A DNA stretch of 64,000 bases from contig NZ_CAKLDI010000001.1 in NCBI RefSeq assembly GCF_921293875.1, positions 1,208,475 to 1,272,474 on the forward strand. Direction: 5' to 3'. The notes beneath the pieces are model-generated. The model was not told the DNA's origin and made no database searches. It was given only the letters and a program-made list of their open reading frames with translations. Source of the stretch: Vibrio stylophorae (GTDB taxonomy: Bacteria > Pseudomonadota > Gammaproteobacteria > Enterobacterales > Vibrionaceae). The position numbers and the translations under genes were made by a program. Positions 25,916 to 35,130 of this stretch are shown in pieces (within the stretch, counting starts at the first letter, position 1; each line of letters opens with the position of its first letter).

Positions 25916-26479
25916 ATGGATAACATTATTGGCTTGGCTGATTGGTTTATTGGCCTTTTCGAGCGCGGTGGGCAAGTCTTCACCGATATGGTAACGGGCA
26001 TTTTACCGTTACTCATCTGTTTACTGGTCGCAATGAACGCCTTGATTCGATTTGTCGGCCAAGATCGCATCGAGCGACTCGCACAGCGTTGTGCCAATAA
26101 TGTCATTGCGCGCTATCTTGTGTTGCCCGTGGTGGGCACCTTTATCTTCTGTAACCCCATGAACCTCAGCCTAGGGCGCTTTCTTCCTGAAAAATATAAG
26201 CCTTCTTATTATGCTGCGGCTTCCTATAGCTGCCATTCCATGAATGGTATGTTTCCGCACGTCAATCCTGGCGAGCTTTTTATCTACTTAGGTATTGCCG
26301 CCGGCATCACCACCCAAGGGTTGCCGCTAGGGCCTTTGGCGGTGTGTTATTTGCTGGTCGGGATGGTGACCAACTTTTTCCGCGGTTGGGTCACGGATTT
26401 AACCACGGCATTGGTTGCTAAGCAGCAAGGGGTAACGCTCAGTAGCACGGTTCATGTCAAGCAAGGAGCGCAATCATGA
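25916..26479 (+). CDS. srlA: PTS glucitol/sorbitol EIIC component, copy 2
   Basis: 187 residues, highly similar to the first SrlA throughout ([60 protein letters not shown]). Start is the ATG at 25916; the frame continues upstream to 25847 without signals, and the ribosome site is weak. Synonymous codons differ from copy 1 at most third positions and look like those of average genes here, not like a highly expressed gene. It overlaps the following srlE2 by an ATGA junction. Confidence 0.92.
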   Translation: MDNIIGLADWFIGLFERGGQVFTDMVTGILPLLICLLVAMNALIRFVGQDRIERLAQRCANNVIARYLVLPVVGTFIFCNPMNLSLGRFLPEKYKPSYYAAASYSCHSMNGMFPHVNPGELFIYLGIAAGITTQGLPLGPLAVCYLLVGMVTNFFRGWVTDLTTALVAKQQGVTLSSTVHVKQGAQS

Positions 26480-27465
26480 GGATATTTGTGACGGCTGGCT
26501 CTGGGGGCTGGGGCGGACCGCTGACCATTGATTTAAAACCCAACCATAAGATTTTGTATATCACCGGTGGTATTCGACCTTCAGTGGTGGATCGCCTCGT
26601 CGAGGTTACTGGTTTAGAGGCTGTTAATGGCTTTGAAACCTGGATGCCCGATGAGGATATTGGCTTGGTGGTCATTGATTGCGGTGGCACCTTGCGCTGC
26701 GGTTTATATCCCAAGAAAAATATTCCCACATTGAACATTCATGCCACGGGTAAAAGCGGTCCTTTGGCATCTTTTATTCGTGAAGATATCTATGTTTCCG
26801 CGGTGACGCCAGCGTCTATCGCGCGTATCGAGCATGTGGGTGAGGTGGTCTCAGAGCCCTTATCAGTGCAAGAGCAGCGAGATATTGCCCATGAACAAGT
26901 GCGCTATGACGCCAGTAAAAAATTAAGTGAACAAACTGACTCAATGGTCGCACGGATTGGCGTGGGTATGGGACGGGTGATGGCGACTTGTTATCAAGCG
27001 GGTCGCGATACCATGGATACGGTATTTAAAACCATTTTGCCATTTATGGCCTTTGTTTCCATGATGATCGGGGTGATCATGGCCTCTGGGCTGGGCGATC
27101 TCATTGCCCATGGGTTGACGCCACTTGCAAACAATCCACTGGGGATGGTGACCTTGGCTTTGGTTTGTTCATTCCCGTTGTTATCACCATTTTTAGGCCC
27201 CGGCGCGGTGATCGCGCAAGTCATTGGCGTTTTAGTGGGCACGCAAATTGGCTTGGGTAATATTCCACCGCATTTAGCATTGCCGGCTCTGTTTGCGATC
27301 AACGCACAAGCGGCCTGTGATTTTATCCCTGTGGGGCTTGGACTTGCCGAGGCCAAACCAGAAACCGTACAAGTGGGTGTGCCGGCTGTGCTTTATTCCC
27401 GCTTTTTAACGGGCGCGCCTACAGTACTCTTTGCTTGGGCTGTCTCCTTTATGATTTATCAGTAG
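26476..27465 (+). CDS. srlE: PTS glucitol/sorbitol EIIB-C component, copy 2
   Basis: 329 residues. The phosphocysteine motif [18 protein letters not shown] is near residue 74, and the membrane half ([36 protein letters not shown]) is almost the same as copy 1. The linker differs ([20 protein letters not shown]), being longer and more acidic than in copy 1. Start overlaps the srlA2 stop. All catalytic residues remain, so it looks functional and not decaying. Confidence 0.93.
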   Translation: MRIFVTAGSGGWGGPLTIDLKPNHKILYITGGIRPSVVDRLVEVTGLEAVNGFETWMPDEDIGLVVIDCGGTLRCGLYPKKNIPTLNIHATGKSGPLASFIREDIYVSAVTPASIARIEHVGEVVSEPLSVQEQRDIAHEQVRYDASKKLSEQTDSMVARIGVGMGRVMATCYQAGRDTMDTVFKTILPFMAFVSMMIGVIMASGLGDLIAHGLTPLANNPLGMVTLALVCSFPLLSPFLGPGAVIAQVIGVLVGTQIGLGNIPPHLALPALFAINAQAACDFIPVGLGLAEAKPETVQVGVPAVLYSRFLTGAPTVLFAWAVSFMIYQ

Positions 27466-27472
27466 CGCCATT

Positions 27473-27832
27473 ATGGAATATCAATTTCAAACGAAATTTG
27501 TTGCGATTGGCGAGTCTGCGTTAGACGCGCTAGAGGATGACATGATGATCCTCTTTAATGAGCAAGCCCCTGAAGCGGTGCGCGAATATTGTTTTATCCA
27601 TAGCCACAGTGAGCTGAAAGGGGAGATCACCGAAGACACCACGGTGATGATTGGTGAGCAAGCCTATGTGGTCACTGCAGTGGGCGCAGTGGTCAATCAA
27701 AATCTCGCTGAGCTGGGTCATATCACTTTAAAATTCGATGGTCAGCGCACTCCAGAGCTACCGGGGACAGTGCATCTGCTAGGACCTAAACTAAAAGTGC
27801 CAGAGTGTGGTGATAATCTGATTTTTGGCTAA
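27473..27832 (+). CDS. srlB: PTS glucitol/sorbitol EIIA component, copy 2
   Basis: 119 residues. The phosphohistidine region REYCFIHSHSELKGEIT is near residue 37, and YVVTAVGAVVNQNLAELGHI near 65. It differs more from copy 1 than the EIIC or EIIBC pairs do, notably in the last 30 residues (RTPELPGTVHLLGPKLKVPE). It is followed by a terminator, so this second set is a three-gene operon without its own dehydrogenase or regulators. Confidence 0.92.
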   Translation: MEYQFQTKFVAIGESALDALEDDMMILFNEQAPEAVREYCFIHSHSELKGEITEDTTVMIGEQAYVVTAVGAVVNQNLAELGHITLKFDGQRTPELPGTVHLLGPKLKVPECGDNLIFG

Positions 27833-27869
27833 TTATCGGCGTATTGAGTTTGATGAAAATGGCATGTCT

Positions 27870-27897
27870 AAGGGAGAGGAGACTTTCCCTTTTTTTG
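27870..27897 (+). terminator. Rho-independent terminator after srlB2
   Basis: Stem aaggga / tccctt with a 10-nt loop followed by T7. It is 38 bp beyond the srlB2 stop. Confidence 0.65.
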
Positions 27898-28091
27898 TGT
27901 GAAATGGTGAGGAAAAGATCGGTCTTTTGATGATAAATTGACCATTAATTTCATGATTCTCATTTCAACTTGGAAAAGTTTTTACAATGTAATCGATTGA
28001 ATAATGTGATCTATCTTTCGTTTTCTGCCAAAATAGAGCGAATTTTGAGCGGTCGTTCCACAATTGAGAAAAGGGTAGAGAGAGAGCAAAG

Positions 28092-28310
28092 ATGCAGACA
28101 TTAATTTGGACGGTTTTAGGAGCAATGCTTGGCGCGATCACTGGCGCTGCATTGGGGGTGCCATTGTTTTGGTTCCTCGGAAACTACTTTTTTCAAGTGG
28201 ATCAAGCGATGGTCATCGCATTATCAGTAGGCGCGGCGATTGCTGGTTTGTTTGTGATTGGCATTGCCATGGGAATGGGATTTTGGGCCTGTTACCGAGT
28301 TCGAAGCTAA
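28092..28310 (+). CDS. Small two-helix membrane protein, unknown (72 aa)
   Basis: 72 residues with two hydrophobic segments (TLIWTVLGAMLGAITGAALG, about 3-22, extending to FWFLGNYFF; and VIALSVGAAIAGLFVIGIAM, about 41-60). Both contain GxxxG-like small-residue patterns (glycine zippers). A purine-rich leader (agagagagcaaag) precedes the ATG. Not recognised. It is convergent with minE and shares a strong terminator with it. Confidence 0.6.
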   Translation: MQTLIWTVLGAMLGAITGAALGVPLFWFLGNYFFQVDQAMVIALSVGAAIAGLFVIGIAMGMGFWACYRVRS

Positions 28311-28342
28311 ATGCTTAGATGTCCAATCATTAGAAGCTCAGA

Positions 28343-28382
28343 GCAATAAAAAACGCGGCAAAAGTGCCGCGTTTTTTATTGC
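28343..28382. terminator. Bidirectional rho-independent terminator, 18-bp stem
   Basis: gcaataaaaaacgcggca pairs perfectly with tgccgcgttttttattgc around loop aaag. It lies between the 72-aa membrane protein (+) and minE (-). Confidence 0.9.
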
Positions 28383-28444
28383 TCGAATGAGGCTTGGATA
28401 TTAGATGATCTGAATCAAGCCAAGATTCTATCTTCCAGCAAGCT

Positions 28445-28699
28445 TTACTCGTCTGGTAGCGTAACATTGAGCTCAAGCACCGCAAGATCTTCTTCGCGCT
28501 GATCCAGCGTGACGGTCACTTGCTCTGGCGAAATTGCCACATATTTTCGAATGACATCCAAAATATCTTGTTTCAATTGCGGCAAGTAGCTTGGCTGCTG
28601 ATCTTGCGAGCGGCGCTCAGCAACAATGATCTGAAGGCGCTCTTTGGCCACATTCGCGCTGGTTTTTTTCTGTGGTCTAAAAAATTCCAGTAGGGCCAT
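28445..28699 (-). CDS. minE: Cell division topological specificity factor MinE
   Basis: 84 residues (E. coli 88). MinE stimulates MinD ATPase and drives pole-to-pole oscillation that places the Z ring at mid-cell. The N-terminal amphipathic and anti-MinCD part is [20 protein letters not shown] then [10 protein letters not shown], and the C-terminal dimer domain contains [20 protein letters not shown] and [20 protein letters not shown]. It starts one base after the minD stop in the usual minC-minD-minE operon. Confidence 0.97.
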   Translation of the reverse strand: MALLEFFRPQKKTSANVAKERLQIIVAERRSQDQQPSYLPQLKQDILDVIRKYVAISPEQVTVTLDQREEDLAVLELNVTLPDE

Positions 28700-28700
28700 C

Positions 28701-29510
28701 CTATCCTCCGAACAGACGTTTCAAAAAGCTTTTCTTCTCTTCTTCCATAAAGCGGAATGGACGCTCTTCACCGAGTAGGCGCGCCACAGTATCTAAGTAA
28801 GCTTGGCCAGCATCGCTGCCCTCGTTAAAGGTGACTGGCTCACCTTTGTTTGAGGCGTTCAATACAGACTGGCTTTCAGGGATCACGCCTAGCAGTGAAA
28901 CGCGTAGGATCTCTTCTACATCTTCGACACTGAGCATTTCACCCAAGGTCACGCGCGCTGGATTGTAACGGGTCAAAAGTAGGTGCTGTTTGACTTGCTC
29001 ACCGAGTTCAGCTTTGCGAGATTTTGCATCCAAAATGCCCAAAATGCGGTCAGAGTCGCGAACTGAACTCACTTCTGGGTTGGTAGTGATGATGGCTTCA
29101 TCCGCAAAGTAGAGTGCCATCAATGCGCCAGTTTCAATGCCTGCGGGTGAATCACAGATAATGAAATCAAAGCCCATGGTCTTGAGCTCTTCAAGTACAC
29201 GCTCAACGCCTTCTTTGGTGAGCGCATCTTTATCACGGGTTTGCGAAGCCGGCAGAATAAATAGGTTTTCGGTGCGTTTGTCTTTGATCAACGCTTGGGT
29301 CAGGCTCGCTTCACCATTAATCACATTGACAAAGTCATAGACGACACGTCGCTCGCAACCCATGATGAGGTCAAGGTTACGTAGACCGATATCAAAATCG
29401 ATGACGACAGTTTTTTTACCTTGCAATGCAAGGCCAGAAGCAATGGCTGCACTAGAGGTGGTTTTACCCACGCCGCCTTTGCCTGAGGTGACAACAATAA
29501 TGCGTGCCAT
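28701..29510 (-). CDS. minD: Septum site-determining ATPase MinD
   Basis: 269 residues (E. coli 270). A deviant Walker ATPase: [20 protein letters not shown] near the N-terminus, switch [14 protein letters not shown] near 38 and [20 protein letters not shown] near 117. The C-terminal amphipathic helix [11 protein letters not shown] binds membrane. With ATP it dimerises on the membrane, recruits MinC and oscillates under MinE. It lies 35 bp after minC. Confidence 0.98.
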   Translation of the reverse strand: MARIIVVTSGKGGVGKTTSSAAIASGLALQGKKTVVIDFDIGLRNLDLIMGCERRVVYDFVNVINGEASLTQALIKDKRTENLFILPASQTRDKDALTKEGVERVLEELKTMGFDFIICDSPAGIETGALMALYFADEAIITTNPEVSSVRDSDRILGILDAKSRKAELGEQVKQHLLLTRYNPARVTLGEMLSVEDVEEILRVSLLGVIPESQSVLNASNKGEPVTFNEGSDAGQAYLDTVARLLGEERPFRFMEEEKKSFLKRLFGG

Positions 29511-29545
29511 CTGAGATTCCTTCTTAATTCTTAGTTAGCAACGTG

Positions 29546-30217
29546 TTATGCGTTACGAAGCTGTTCAATGTGGAGTTGGTTATCTTTGAAATACACCATC
29601 ACCGCTTGATTGTGGTGGTGTTCTGAAATGGCGTCATTGAGCCAATAGTTTCCTGCGATGGAGACCAGTTCTGCATCCATTTGGTCGCAATAAATTTGCG
29701 CATCCTGATTGCCACTGGCGCCTGCAATGGCTCGGCCACGCAGGGTGCCGTAAACATGAATGCTGCCATCGGCAATGAGCTCTGCACCGGCGCTGACATG
29801 GTTCATCACCACTAAATCACAGTTATTGGCATAGACCTGCTGGCCGGAGCGAACTGGATGGCGAATCACCTTGGCTGCTTGGTGTGTCACTTGTTGTGTT
29901 TTTTGTTGGCGCGCCGCGGTGACAATAGCTAAGCCTGCGTCTTGCGCTTGTTGGCGCCAACGCTGATTTGGACAACCCGTCACGGCAACAGGAATCATCC
30001 CATGGCTTTCAATCAAGCCTTTGACCTTGGCAAAATCGAGATCTTGCTCGCTTGGCATTTTGCTTACATCCAATACGATGGGCGCATGGGCAAAAAATGC
30101 AGGTGCTTGGTTCACCTTTTCTTCAATACTTTGGCACAAACTCTGCAAATCGTTGTCGTAGAGTTGCAGTACAGAGAGGGTAAAACTGCTGCCTTTAAAT
30201 TGGGCGGTGTGACACAT
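29546..30217 (-). CDS. minC: Septum site-determining protein MinC
   Basis: 223 residues (E. coli 231). An FtsZ polymerisation inhibitor recruited by MinD. The N-terminal FtsZ-binding domain (about 1-100; FKGSSFTLSVLQLYDNDLQS) is joined by a linker (ARQQKTQQVTHQAAK) to the beta-helical C-terminal domain (GQQVYANNCDLVVMNHVSAG; ELIADGSIHVYGTLRGRAIA; GNQDAQIYCDQMDAELVSIA), which dimerises and binds MinD through the RGRA(I/L)AG loop. First gene of the min operon. The promoter should lie in the 198 bp shared with ycgL. Confidence 0.96.
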   Translation of the reverse strand: MCHTAQFKGSSFTLSVLQLYDNDLQSLCQSIEEKVNQAPAFFAHAPIVLDVSKMPSEQDLDFAKVKGLIESHGMIPVAVTGCPNQRWRQQAQDAGLAIVTAARQQKTQQVTHQAAKVIRHPVRSGQQVYANNCDLVVMNHVSAGAELIADGSIHVYGTLRGRAIAGASGNQDAQIYCDQMDAELVSIAGNYWLNDAISEHHHNQAVMVYFKDNQLHIEQLRNA

Positions 30218-30415
30218 AAATGGAAACTACTTACCGCAACAAGTGCGGTTGACTGTGACGATAATCAGTCTCTCATGTTATAGTCCGCAGCGCATTGCGA
30301 CAAGCCTCCATCGCCCATTCCACGCGGCTTTGGTCAAAACTTCATCGCTTCGATGGTGAAGCTGTGAACTTGCGCATTCATCGATTAAAAAAACAGCTAA
30401 AATAAGGCGAGTAAC

Positions 30416-30691
30416 ATGTGGTGTGCGATATATCGAAGCCCTAAAAAAATGGCAACCTACCTCTATATCGAGCGCAAAGATGATTTTTCATCGGTGCCAG
30501 AAGCTTTGTTACAAACCTTTGGTACCCCAGAATTTGTCATGGTGTTAAAACTAACCCCAGAGCGTCGATTGGCAAATGCAAATATTGACCATGTGCGCGA
30601 CGCATTGACTGAAAATGGATTCTATTTACAGCTGCCACCAACGCCAGAAAATCTTTTGGCAGCTGAACGCGCTTTGCAAAATAAAGAATAA
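30416..30691 (+). CDS. ycgL: YcgL domain-containing protein
   Basis: 91 residues; YcgL proteins are small alpha/beta proteins of unknown function encoded beside minCDE in many gammaproteobacteria. Diagnostic text: [40 protein letters not shown], then [20 protein letters not shown]. It is divergent from minC, which agrees with the family's usual context. It is followed after 24 bp by a lytic transglycosylase gene on the same strand. Confidence 0.93.
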   Translation: MWCAIYRSPKKMATYLYIERKDDFSSVPEALLQTFGTPEFVMVLKLTPERRLANANIDHVRDALTENGFYLQLPPTPENLLAAERALQNKE

Positions 30692-30715
30692 AGTTAGGGA
30701 ATAAAAGGATTGAAG

Positions 30716-31822
30716 ATGAATAAAACGCTGTTAGCTGTCTCGCTTGCGCTTGGATTCTCATCGCCATCTTTGGCGCAAACTGCGGAGTTAGAGCAATCCG
30801 CTGATAATTTGGTGCAAATCACAGCGCCAGTGGCTCAGAGTAAAGAGCCAGCGGTACAAGATACAACAGCGCAAAGCAAAACACCTGCGGTGCAAGTGAA
30901 AGAACATAGCGCAGAAGATTTTCAGCGCTATGTGACAGCCCTAAAAGCTGAAGCTGCTCAGCAGGGCATTGCACAATCAGTGATTGATAGTGCCTTTGCC
31001 AACGTAAAATATCATCCTAAAGCGGTTAAAGCGGATCGTAACCAGCCAGAGAGCAAACGCACGCTCGCACAGTACTTAGAACGCGCCTTGCCCGATTGGA
31101 AAGTCGCGCAGGCCCGTCGCTATTATGATCAAAACTATGCAGTGCTGAAAAAAATTGGTGATGAATATGGTGTGCAGCCACGTTTTATCGTCGCGCTGTG
31201 GGGCGTTGAAAGTAGCTTTGGTAAGCTGCAAGGCAACTATGATGTGATTGATGCCTTAACCACGTTAGCCTATGACGGTCGTCGTGAAGCTTTTTTCCGC
31301 AAAGAGGTGATGTCTGCACTACAAATTCTCAATGCAGGCCATATTCCACTATCAGAGTTTAAAGGCTCTTGGGCGGGTGCTATGGGTCAATGTCAGTTTA
31401 TGCCAAGCTCTTATCTATCTTTTGCTCGTGATGGCAATGGCGATGGCAAGATTGATATTTGGCAAACCAAGGCTGATGTTTTTGCTTCAACAGCCAACTA
31501 CCTTAAGCAGGCGGGCTGGAACGATGAATACACTTGGGGTCGCACTGTAAAATTGCCGGCCAACTTTGACCAAGCCTTGATTGGTCGAAGTAAAGCACAG
31601 GGGAAAAATCTGGTTGAATGGCAGGCATTAGGCGTTCGCAATCAGTATGGTGGCGATTTACCAGCGTTGACCGACTTAACGGGTTGGGTGATTCAGCCAG
31701 ATGGCAAAGGCACGCAAGCTTATTTGGTTTACGGCAACTATCAAGCCTTGATGGATTGGAACCGTTCAAATTACTTTGCGTTGTCTGTGAGCCTATTGGC
31801 CAATAAGATTAAATATCGCTAA
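30716..31822 (+). CDS. Lytic murein transglycosylase (MltB-like, SLT_2 family)
   Basis: 368 residues from the ATG at 30716 (aaagga 8 bases before). Signal peptide MNKTLLAVSLALGFSSPSLAQ without a lipobox, so soluble periplasmic, unlike lipoprotein MltB. A Gln/Thr-rich linker (about 22-70) precedes the catalytic domain: IVALWGVESSFGKLQGNYDV (catalytic Glu) near residue 161, KGSWAGAMGQCQFMPSSY near 215 and the EF-hand-like loop ARDGNGDGKIDIWQT. A C-terminal part after about 290 is the usual MltB-type extension. It cleaves peptidoglycan glycan strands to 1,6-anhydro ends. It is closed by a terminator. Confidence 0.9.
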   Translation: MNKTLLAVSLALGFSSPSLAQTAELEQSADNLVQITAPVAQSKEPAVQDTTAQSKTPAVQVKEHSAEDFQRYVTALKAEAAQQGIAQSVIDSAFANVKYHPKAVKADRNQPESKRTLAQYLERALPDWKVAQARRYYDQNYAVLKKIGDEYGVQPRFIVALWGVESSFGKLQGNYDVIDALTTLAYDGRREAFFRKEVMSALQILNAGHIPLSEFKGSWAGAMGQCQFMPSSYLSFARDGNGDGKIDIWQTKADVFASTANYLKQAGWNDEYTWGRTVKLPANFDQALIGRSKAQGKNLVEWQALGVRNQYGGDLPALTDLTGWVIQPDGKGTQAYLVYGNYQALMDWNRSNYFALSVSLLANKIKYR

Positions 31823-31847
31823 TTGAGCTCAGTAGATTTTGAGAAAT

Positions 31848-31872
31848 AAAAACCGCCATCATGGCGGTTTTT
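31848..31872. terminator. Bidirectional rho-independent terminator
   Basis: aaaaaccgcca / tggcggttttt stem with a very short tca loop and T tract, between the transglycosylase (+) and the GNAT gene (-). Confidence 0.85.
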
Positions 31873-31896
31873 TTGTTTGCGCATCGTGCGCTGTGT

Positions 31897-32322
31897 TTAA
31901 CCAATCTGTTTCGATAAATAGTAAAAATTGTCTTCAGCTTTATCGCGCGTAAAACCACATCGCTCATAGAGATGGATAGCTGGACTGATTTGAAAGACGC
32001 GCAGGCGAAGCTGCTGATAGCCTAATTGTTTGGCATATATTTCACAATGCGCGAGCGCAAGGGCACCCATACCACGGTTTTGATATTTTTCTTCGATTTG
32101 AAAATCGCGGATATAACAGCCTTGATCGTCAAATGCGAGGCGAATAATGCCGATGATGCTGCCATCACACACAATATCCAAATTCTCTAGGTGAGCAATC
32201 TGCGCGGTGATGGTTTCAATTTGCCAGTCCACGCCATAGTGCGCGTAATAAGGATGCATATTGCGCTGGGTTAGCTTGGCGGATATGAGTAAATCATTGG
32301 TGGCTTGGAATGAAAGGGACAT
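31897..32322 (-). CDS. GNAT-family N-acetyltransferase
   Basis: 141 residues, a single GNAT domain. The acetyl-CoA motif A is IRDFQIEEKYQNRGMGALAL near residue 71 (Q-N-R-G-M-G pyrophosphate loop), and motif B SPAIHLYERCGFTRDKAED near 112. The substrate amine is unknown; relatives acetylate antibiotics, amino acids or protein N-termini. It is transcribed alone, convergent with the transglycosylase gene. Confidence 0.85.
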   Translation of the reverse strand: MSLSFQATNDLLISAKLTQRNMHPYYAHYGVDWQIETITAQIAHLENLDIVCDGSIIGIIRLAFDDQGCYIRDFQIEEKYQNRGMGALALAHCEIYAKQLGYQQLRLRVFQISPAIHLYERCGFTRDKAEDNFYYLSKQIG

Positions 32323-32683
32323 GGACTCAAAATCTTCTCAGTGCTGGTGCCGTTTGATATCGCTCAGCCGTGTTGTGAATACCTGCGCACATAATTAGCA
32401 CGACTCATATTTGCGGCAATGGTCAATCCGTCTCGGTGTTTTATCTCATTGTCCCGCGTTTTGTCATCAGAAAAATCGTGAGTCGAATCTCTTTTTGAAA
32501 GATTTGCTGCGCGAAATATCACCTTTTTGAAGTGCTTCACACAGCACAAGTTTTGAATCAACCATAGTTAAATCGTTAACAAAATAACAACAAGTTATCA
32601 ACAGCTGATGCGACAATTAATGCACAGCGCAATCCTTCTACATTGTGTCGCTGACACAGCAGAATAATCGCCGGGGGGCGGCA
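32323..32683. other. Divergent non-coding region, GNAT/SDR
   Basis: 361 bp, A/T-rich toward the right, with the control signals of two divergent genes. A minus-strand frame at 32364-32561 has no ribosome site or protein-like composition and is not called. Nothing else could be named. Confidence 0.4.
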
Positions 32684-33355
32684 ATGAAAATATCAGGTTC
32701 CACCATCGCAATCTGTGCTGCTGGTAGTGAGATGGGGCAAATGATTGCACACTATTTTGCGCAAGCGGGAGCAACGGTCGTATTGATACAAGAGCAGGCG
32801 GTCAATCCCTGCGAATTAACACAAGGTATTGTTGAATCGGATTTTTATCAGCTTCAATTTGATCCGCAAAATGAACAGAGCAGTCGGAAAATATTTGAGC
32901 AAATATATGAGCTCATTGGTCCGGTGGATATCTTTATTAACTATTGGGCTGCAGCGGCGCAAATGAATTTGATGTCCGATGATGCCATGACCCAGCTCTC
33001 AGGGGCGATGAATCATGTGGTCTCGCGTTTAACTGTGCTAGGTCGCGAAGCTGCAAAACAGATGCAACTGGGACAAGGTGGGGTGATCATCAATATGACA
33101 GCGCCAGAAGAGAATGGCGTGGTCAGTTTAGATAGCACGCGAGCCATTATTGATGGCTTTACCCAAACTTGGGCGAAGGAACTCTCGCCTTTTAATATTC
33201 GTGTGGGTGGTGTGGTGCCTGTGCAAGCTAAACGTACGGCTGGCCTTTATAAACCGGTTTGCCCGCAGGAACTGGTGCGTAGCGCAGAATATATTGTTGA
33301 GAACGATTACTTTAGTGGTCGCCTGCTTGAAGCTGAGATGAGTATGGTGTTTTAA
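32684..33355 (+). CDS. SDR-fold protein with degenerate active site
   Basis: 223 residues from the ATG at 32684 (a G-rich ribosome site is just before it). The Rossmann fold is recognisable: IAICAAGSEMGQMIAHYFAQ at the N-terminus, and PVDIFINYWAAAAQMN near residue 80 (degenerate NNAG). At the active site, where SDRs carry Ser, Tyr and Lys, the text reads IINMTAPEENGVVSLDSTRA near 135: the expected Tyr is Leu and the Lys is Arg. This suggests a non-catalytic or altered-function SDR, perhaps a ligand sensor. It has no operon partner; dusC follows after a terminator. Confidence 0.8.
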   Translation: MKISGSTIAICAAGSEMGQMIAHYFAQAGATVVLIQEQAVNPCELTQGIVESDFYQLQFDPQNEQSSRKIFEQIYELIGPVDIFINYWAAAAQMNLMSDDAMTQLSGAMNHVVSRLTVLGREAAKQMQLGQGGVIINMTAPEENGVVSLDSTRAIIDGFTQTWAKELSPFNIRVGGVVPVQAKRTAGLYKPVCPQELVRSAEYIVENDYFSGRLLEAEMSMVF

Positions 33356-33380
33356 CGCGACTGCCATGGTTTGCATACAA

Positions 33381-33404
33381 AGCCCGCCTTTTGGTGGGTT
33401 TTTT
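33381..33404 (+). terminator. Rho-independent terminator after the SDR gene
   Basis: agcccgcc / ggtgggtt stem with one or two G-T pairs, 4-nt loop and T tract. Confidence 0.7.
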
Positions 33405-33464
33405 GTTGCCATTTTCGCCGAGCTGCGTAAGCTTTGCGCCTCTTTGTTTTTTGGAAGATTTGCT

Positions 33465-34448
33465 GTGAAGCTTGCTCAACGTTTAATTTTGGCGCCCATG
33501 GAAGGGGTTGTAGATGGTTTGATGCGTGATTTTATTACCCGCCTAAACCCTTACGATCTCTGTGTTACAGAGTTTGTGCGTGTCGTCGACTTGCTATTAC
33601 CTGAGCGGGTTTATTACCGCTTAGCACCAGAGCTACTTCAAGGGGGCAAAACAACGGCAGGAACGCCTGTGCGCGTGCAGTTGCTTGGACAGGATCCCAA
33701 CTGGTTGGCTGAGAATGCCAATCGCGCCGCAGCGCTGGGTTCTCCAGGTGTGGATTTGAATTTTGGCTGTCCTGCGAAAAACGTTAATCGCAGTCAGGGC
33801 GGCGCCTCACTTCTTAAAAATCCACAGCAGATTTATCAAATCATTCATCAAGTGCGTCAAGCGTTGCCCGCTGATGTCACCCTCAGTGCAAAAATCCGTT
33901 TGGGCTGGGATAGTATTGAGAGTGCGCAAGAGATTTTTGATGCGGTTATTTCCGCAGGCGCGAATGAGCTGACGGTTCATGGTCGCACCAAAGAAGATGG
34001 TTATCACGCGCCAGCCAATTGGCCTGCGATTGGTAAGCTCGTCGCACAGTGTCCCATTCCATTGATAGCTAACGGTGATATTGTCGATGCCACGACGGCC
34101 AAACAGTGCATGGAACAAACAGGGACACCACTACTGATGGTGGGGCGAGGTGCCATTGAAAAGCCAAACCTTGGCGCGATGATCCAAAGCCAAGCCTCGC
34201 TGCTGCCTTGGTTTGATTTTGTTCATGCCATGGTGAGTTTTCATGATGAAGACCCAGCGGCGCGTGCAGAGTTGTTCCATCCGAGCCGCGTGAAACAGTG
34301 GCTTCGCTACCTCAAAGTAAGCTATCCACAAGCCCAGCAGCTGTTTGTTGAGTTTCGGTCACTACGAACAATTGAAGAGATGCATGCGGGATTTCGTGCG
34401 CATTATGAACAGTTGCTACGAACCCACTCACAAATCGGTGAAATCTAA
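33465..34448 (+). CDS. dusC: tRNA-dihydrouridine(16) synthase DusC
   Basis: 327 residues. A flavoenzyme reducing U16 in tRNA D-loops. The FMN-barrel start is LILAPMEGVVDGLMRDFITR, then YDLCVTEFVRVVDLLLPERV and the catalytic-Cys loop GVDLNFGCPAKNVNRSQGGA near residue 93. AKIRLGWDS, LTVHGRTKEDGYHAPANW and PLIANGDIVDA continue the conserved core. The DusC-type RVQLLGQDPNWLAENA is present. The GTG at 33465 is preferred (ggaag 7 bases before). The open frame upstream to 33366 crosses the SDR terminator and is not likely translated. Confidence 0.93.
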   Translation: MKLAQRLILAPMEGVVDGLMRDFITRLNPYDLCVTEFVRVVDLLLPERVYYRLAPELLQGGKTTAGTPVRVQLLGQDPNWLAENANRAAALGSPGVDLNFGCPAKNVNRSQGGASLLKNPQQIYQIIHQVRQALPADVTLSAKIRLGWDSIESAQEIFDAVISAGANELTVHGRTKEDGYHAPANWPAIGKLVAQCPIPLIANGDIVDATTAKQCMEQTGTPLLMVGRGAIEKPNLGAMIQSQASLLPWFDFVHAMVSFHDEDPAARAELFHPSRVKQWLRYLKVSYPQAQQLFVEFRSLRTIEEMHAGFRAHYEQLLRTHSQIGEI

Positions 34449-34510
34449 CACTTTGATTTATAAGTTAAACTGATATAATTCACCGCAGATTCAATGACTT
34501 GGATACAAAA

Positions 34511-35077
34511 ATGGAAAAAAAGCCCAATATTTTGCGCCGTCAGCTCGATAAGTTTGATCACCGTGATTTGATCAACTCGAGTTTTTGGGTAGGGCAAATA
34601 TTCGTCCTTATCGCGACTGTGGTTGGGGTTTATTTGGCTGCGCAAGCGGGTTTGCGCCAAGCGGTTGAGTTTGACAATTTGATGGGTGATCAGAACGTCT
34701 ATTTTTTGCAAAAATCGATGCACAGCGAAGTGAGTGATAATTTACAGATGATTCGCGACTACGTTGTCGAAGTGCGAAAAAATCAGGTGATTAATCGTAA
34801 AACACTCCGCCCTTATTTCCCGCGTTTGGTTTGGGAAAATATGCGTTACTCCCCTTATACCTTAGAGACGCCGCCAAAGTACCTCACCGCTATTCAACGT
34901 TTTTATGGCGAAATGGATTTGCTAATCGATAAATATGAAAGCAAGACCTATGGTTCACGTTATGCTGCCGATCAGATGATTGCAGCTGTTGAGCGCATTG
35001 AACCTGTGCTGGATGATATGGCGCTCACTTTAAAAGAAAAAGAGAAGTCGCTGACTGAAGCGGGGGTCGATCTTTAA
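34511..35077 (+). CDS. One-pass membrane protein, unknown (188 aa)
   Basis: 188 residues from the ATG at 34511. One transmembrane helix (WVGQIFVLIATVVGVYLAAQ, about residues 27-46), then a soluble part rich in charged helices (MGDQNVYFLQKSMHSEVSDN; YVVEVRKNQVINRKTLRPYF) ending in a coiled-coil-like KEKEKSLTEAGVDL. With no cleavable signal, the bulk is probably periplasmic. Family not recognised. It lies alone between dusC and a strong terminator. Confidence 0.65.
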   Translation: MEKKPNILRRQLDKFDHRDLINSSFWVGQIFVLIATVVGVYLAAQAGLRQAVEFDNLMGDQNVYFLQKSMHSEVSDNLQMIRDYVVEVRKNQVINRKTLRPYFPRLVWENMRYSPYTLETPPKYLTAIQRFYGEMDLLIDKYESKTYGSRYAADQMIAAVERIEPVLDDMALTLKEKEKSLTEAGVDL

Positions 35078-35098
35078 CTTTGTTTGCTCTGTTTAGCT

Positions 35099-35130
35099 AA
35101 AAAAAGCGCGTCTGAAAACGCGCTTTTTTT
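35099..35130 (+). terminator. Rho-independent terminator
   Basis: A-run and gcgcgt (35099-35111) pair with acgcgc and T-run (35118-35130), with a 6-nt loop. It lies just after the 188-aa gene. Confidence 0.85.

Noticed and set aside
32364-32561. 65-codon minus frame in the GNAT/SDR gap
   Set aside because: Charged, irregular translation without start signal in a non-coding divergent region.
33366-33464. N-terminal extension of DusC
   Set aside because: The stretch spans the SDR terminator and is absent from the DusC family; GTG at 33465 has its own ribosome site.
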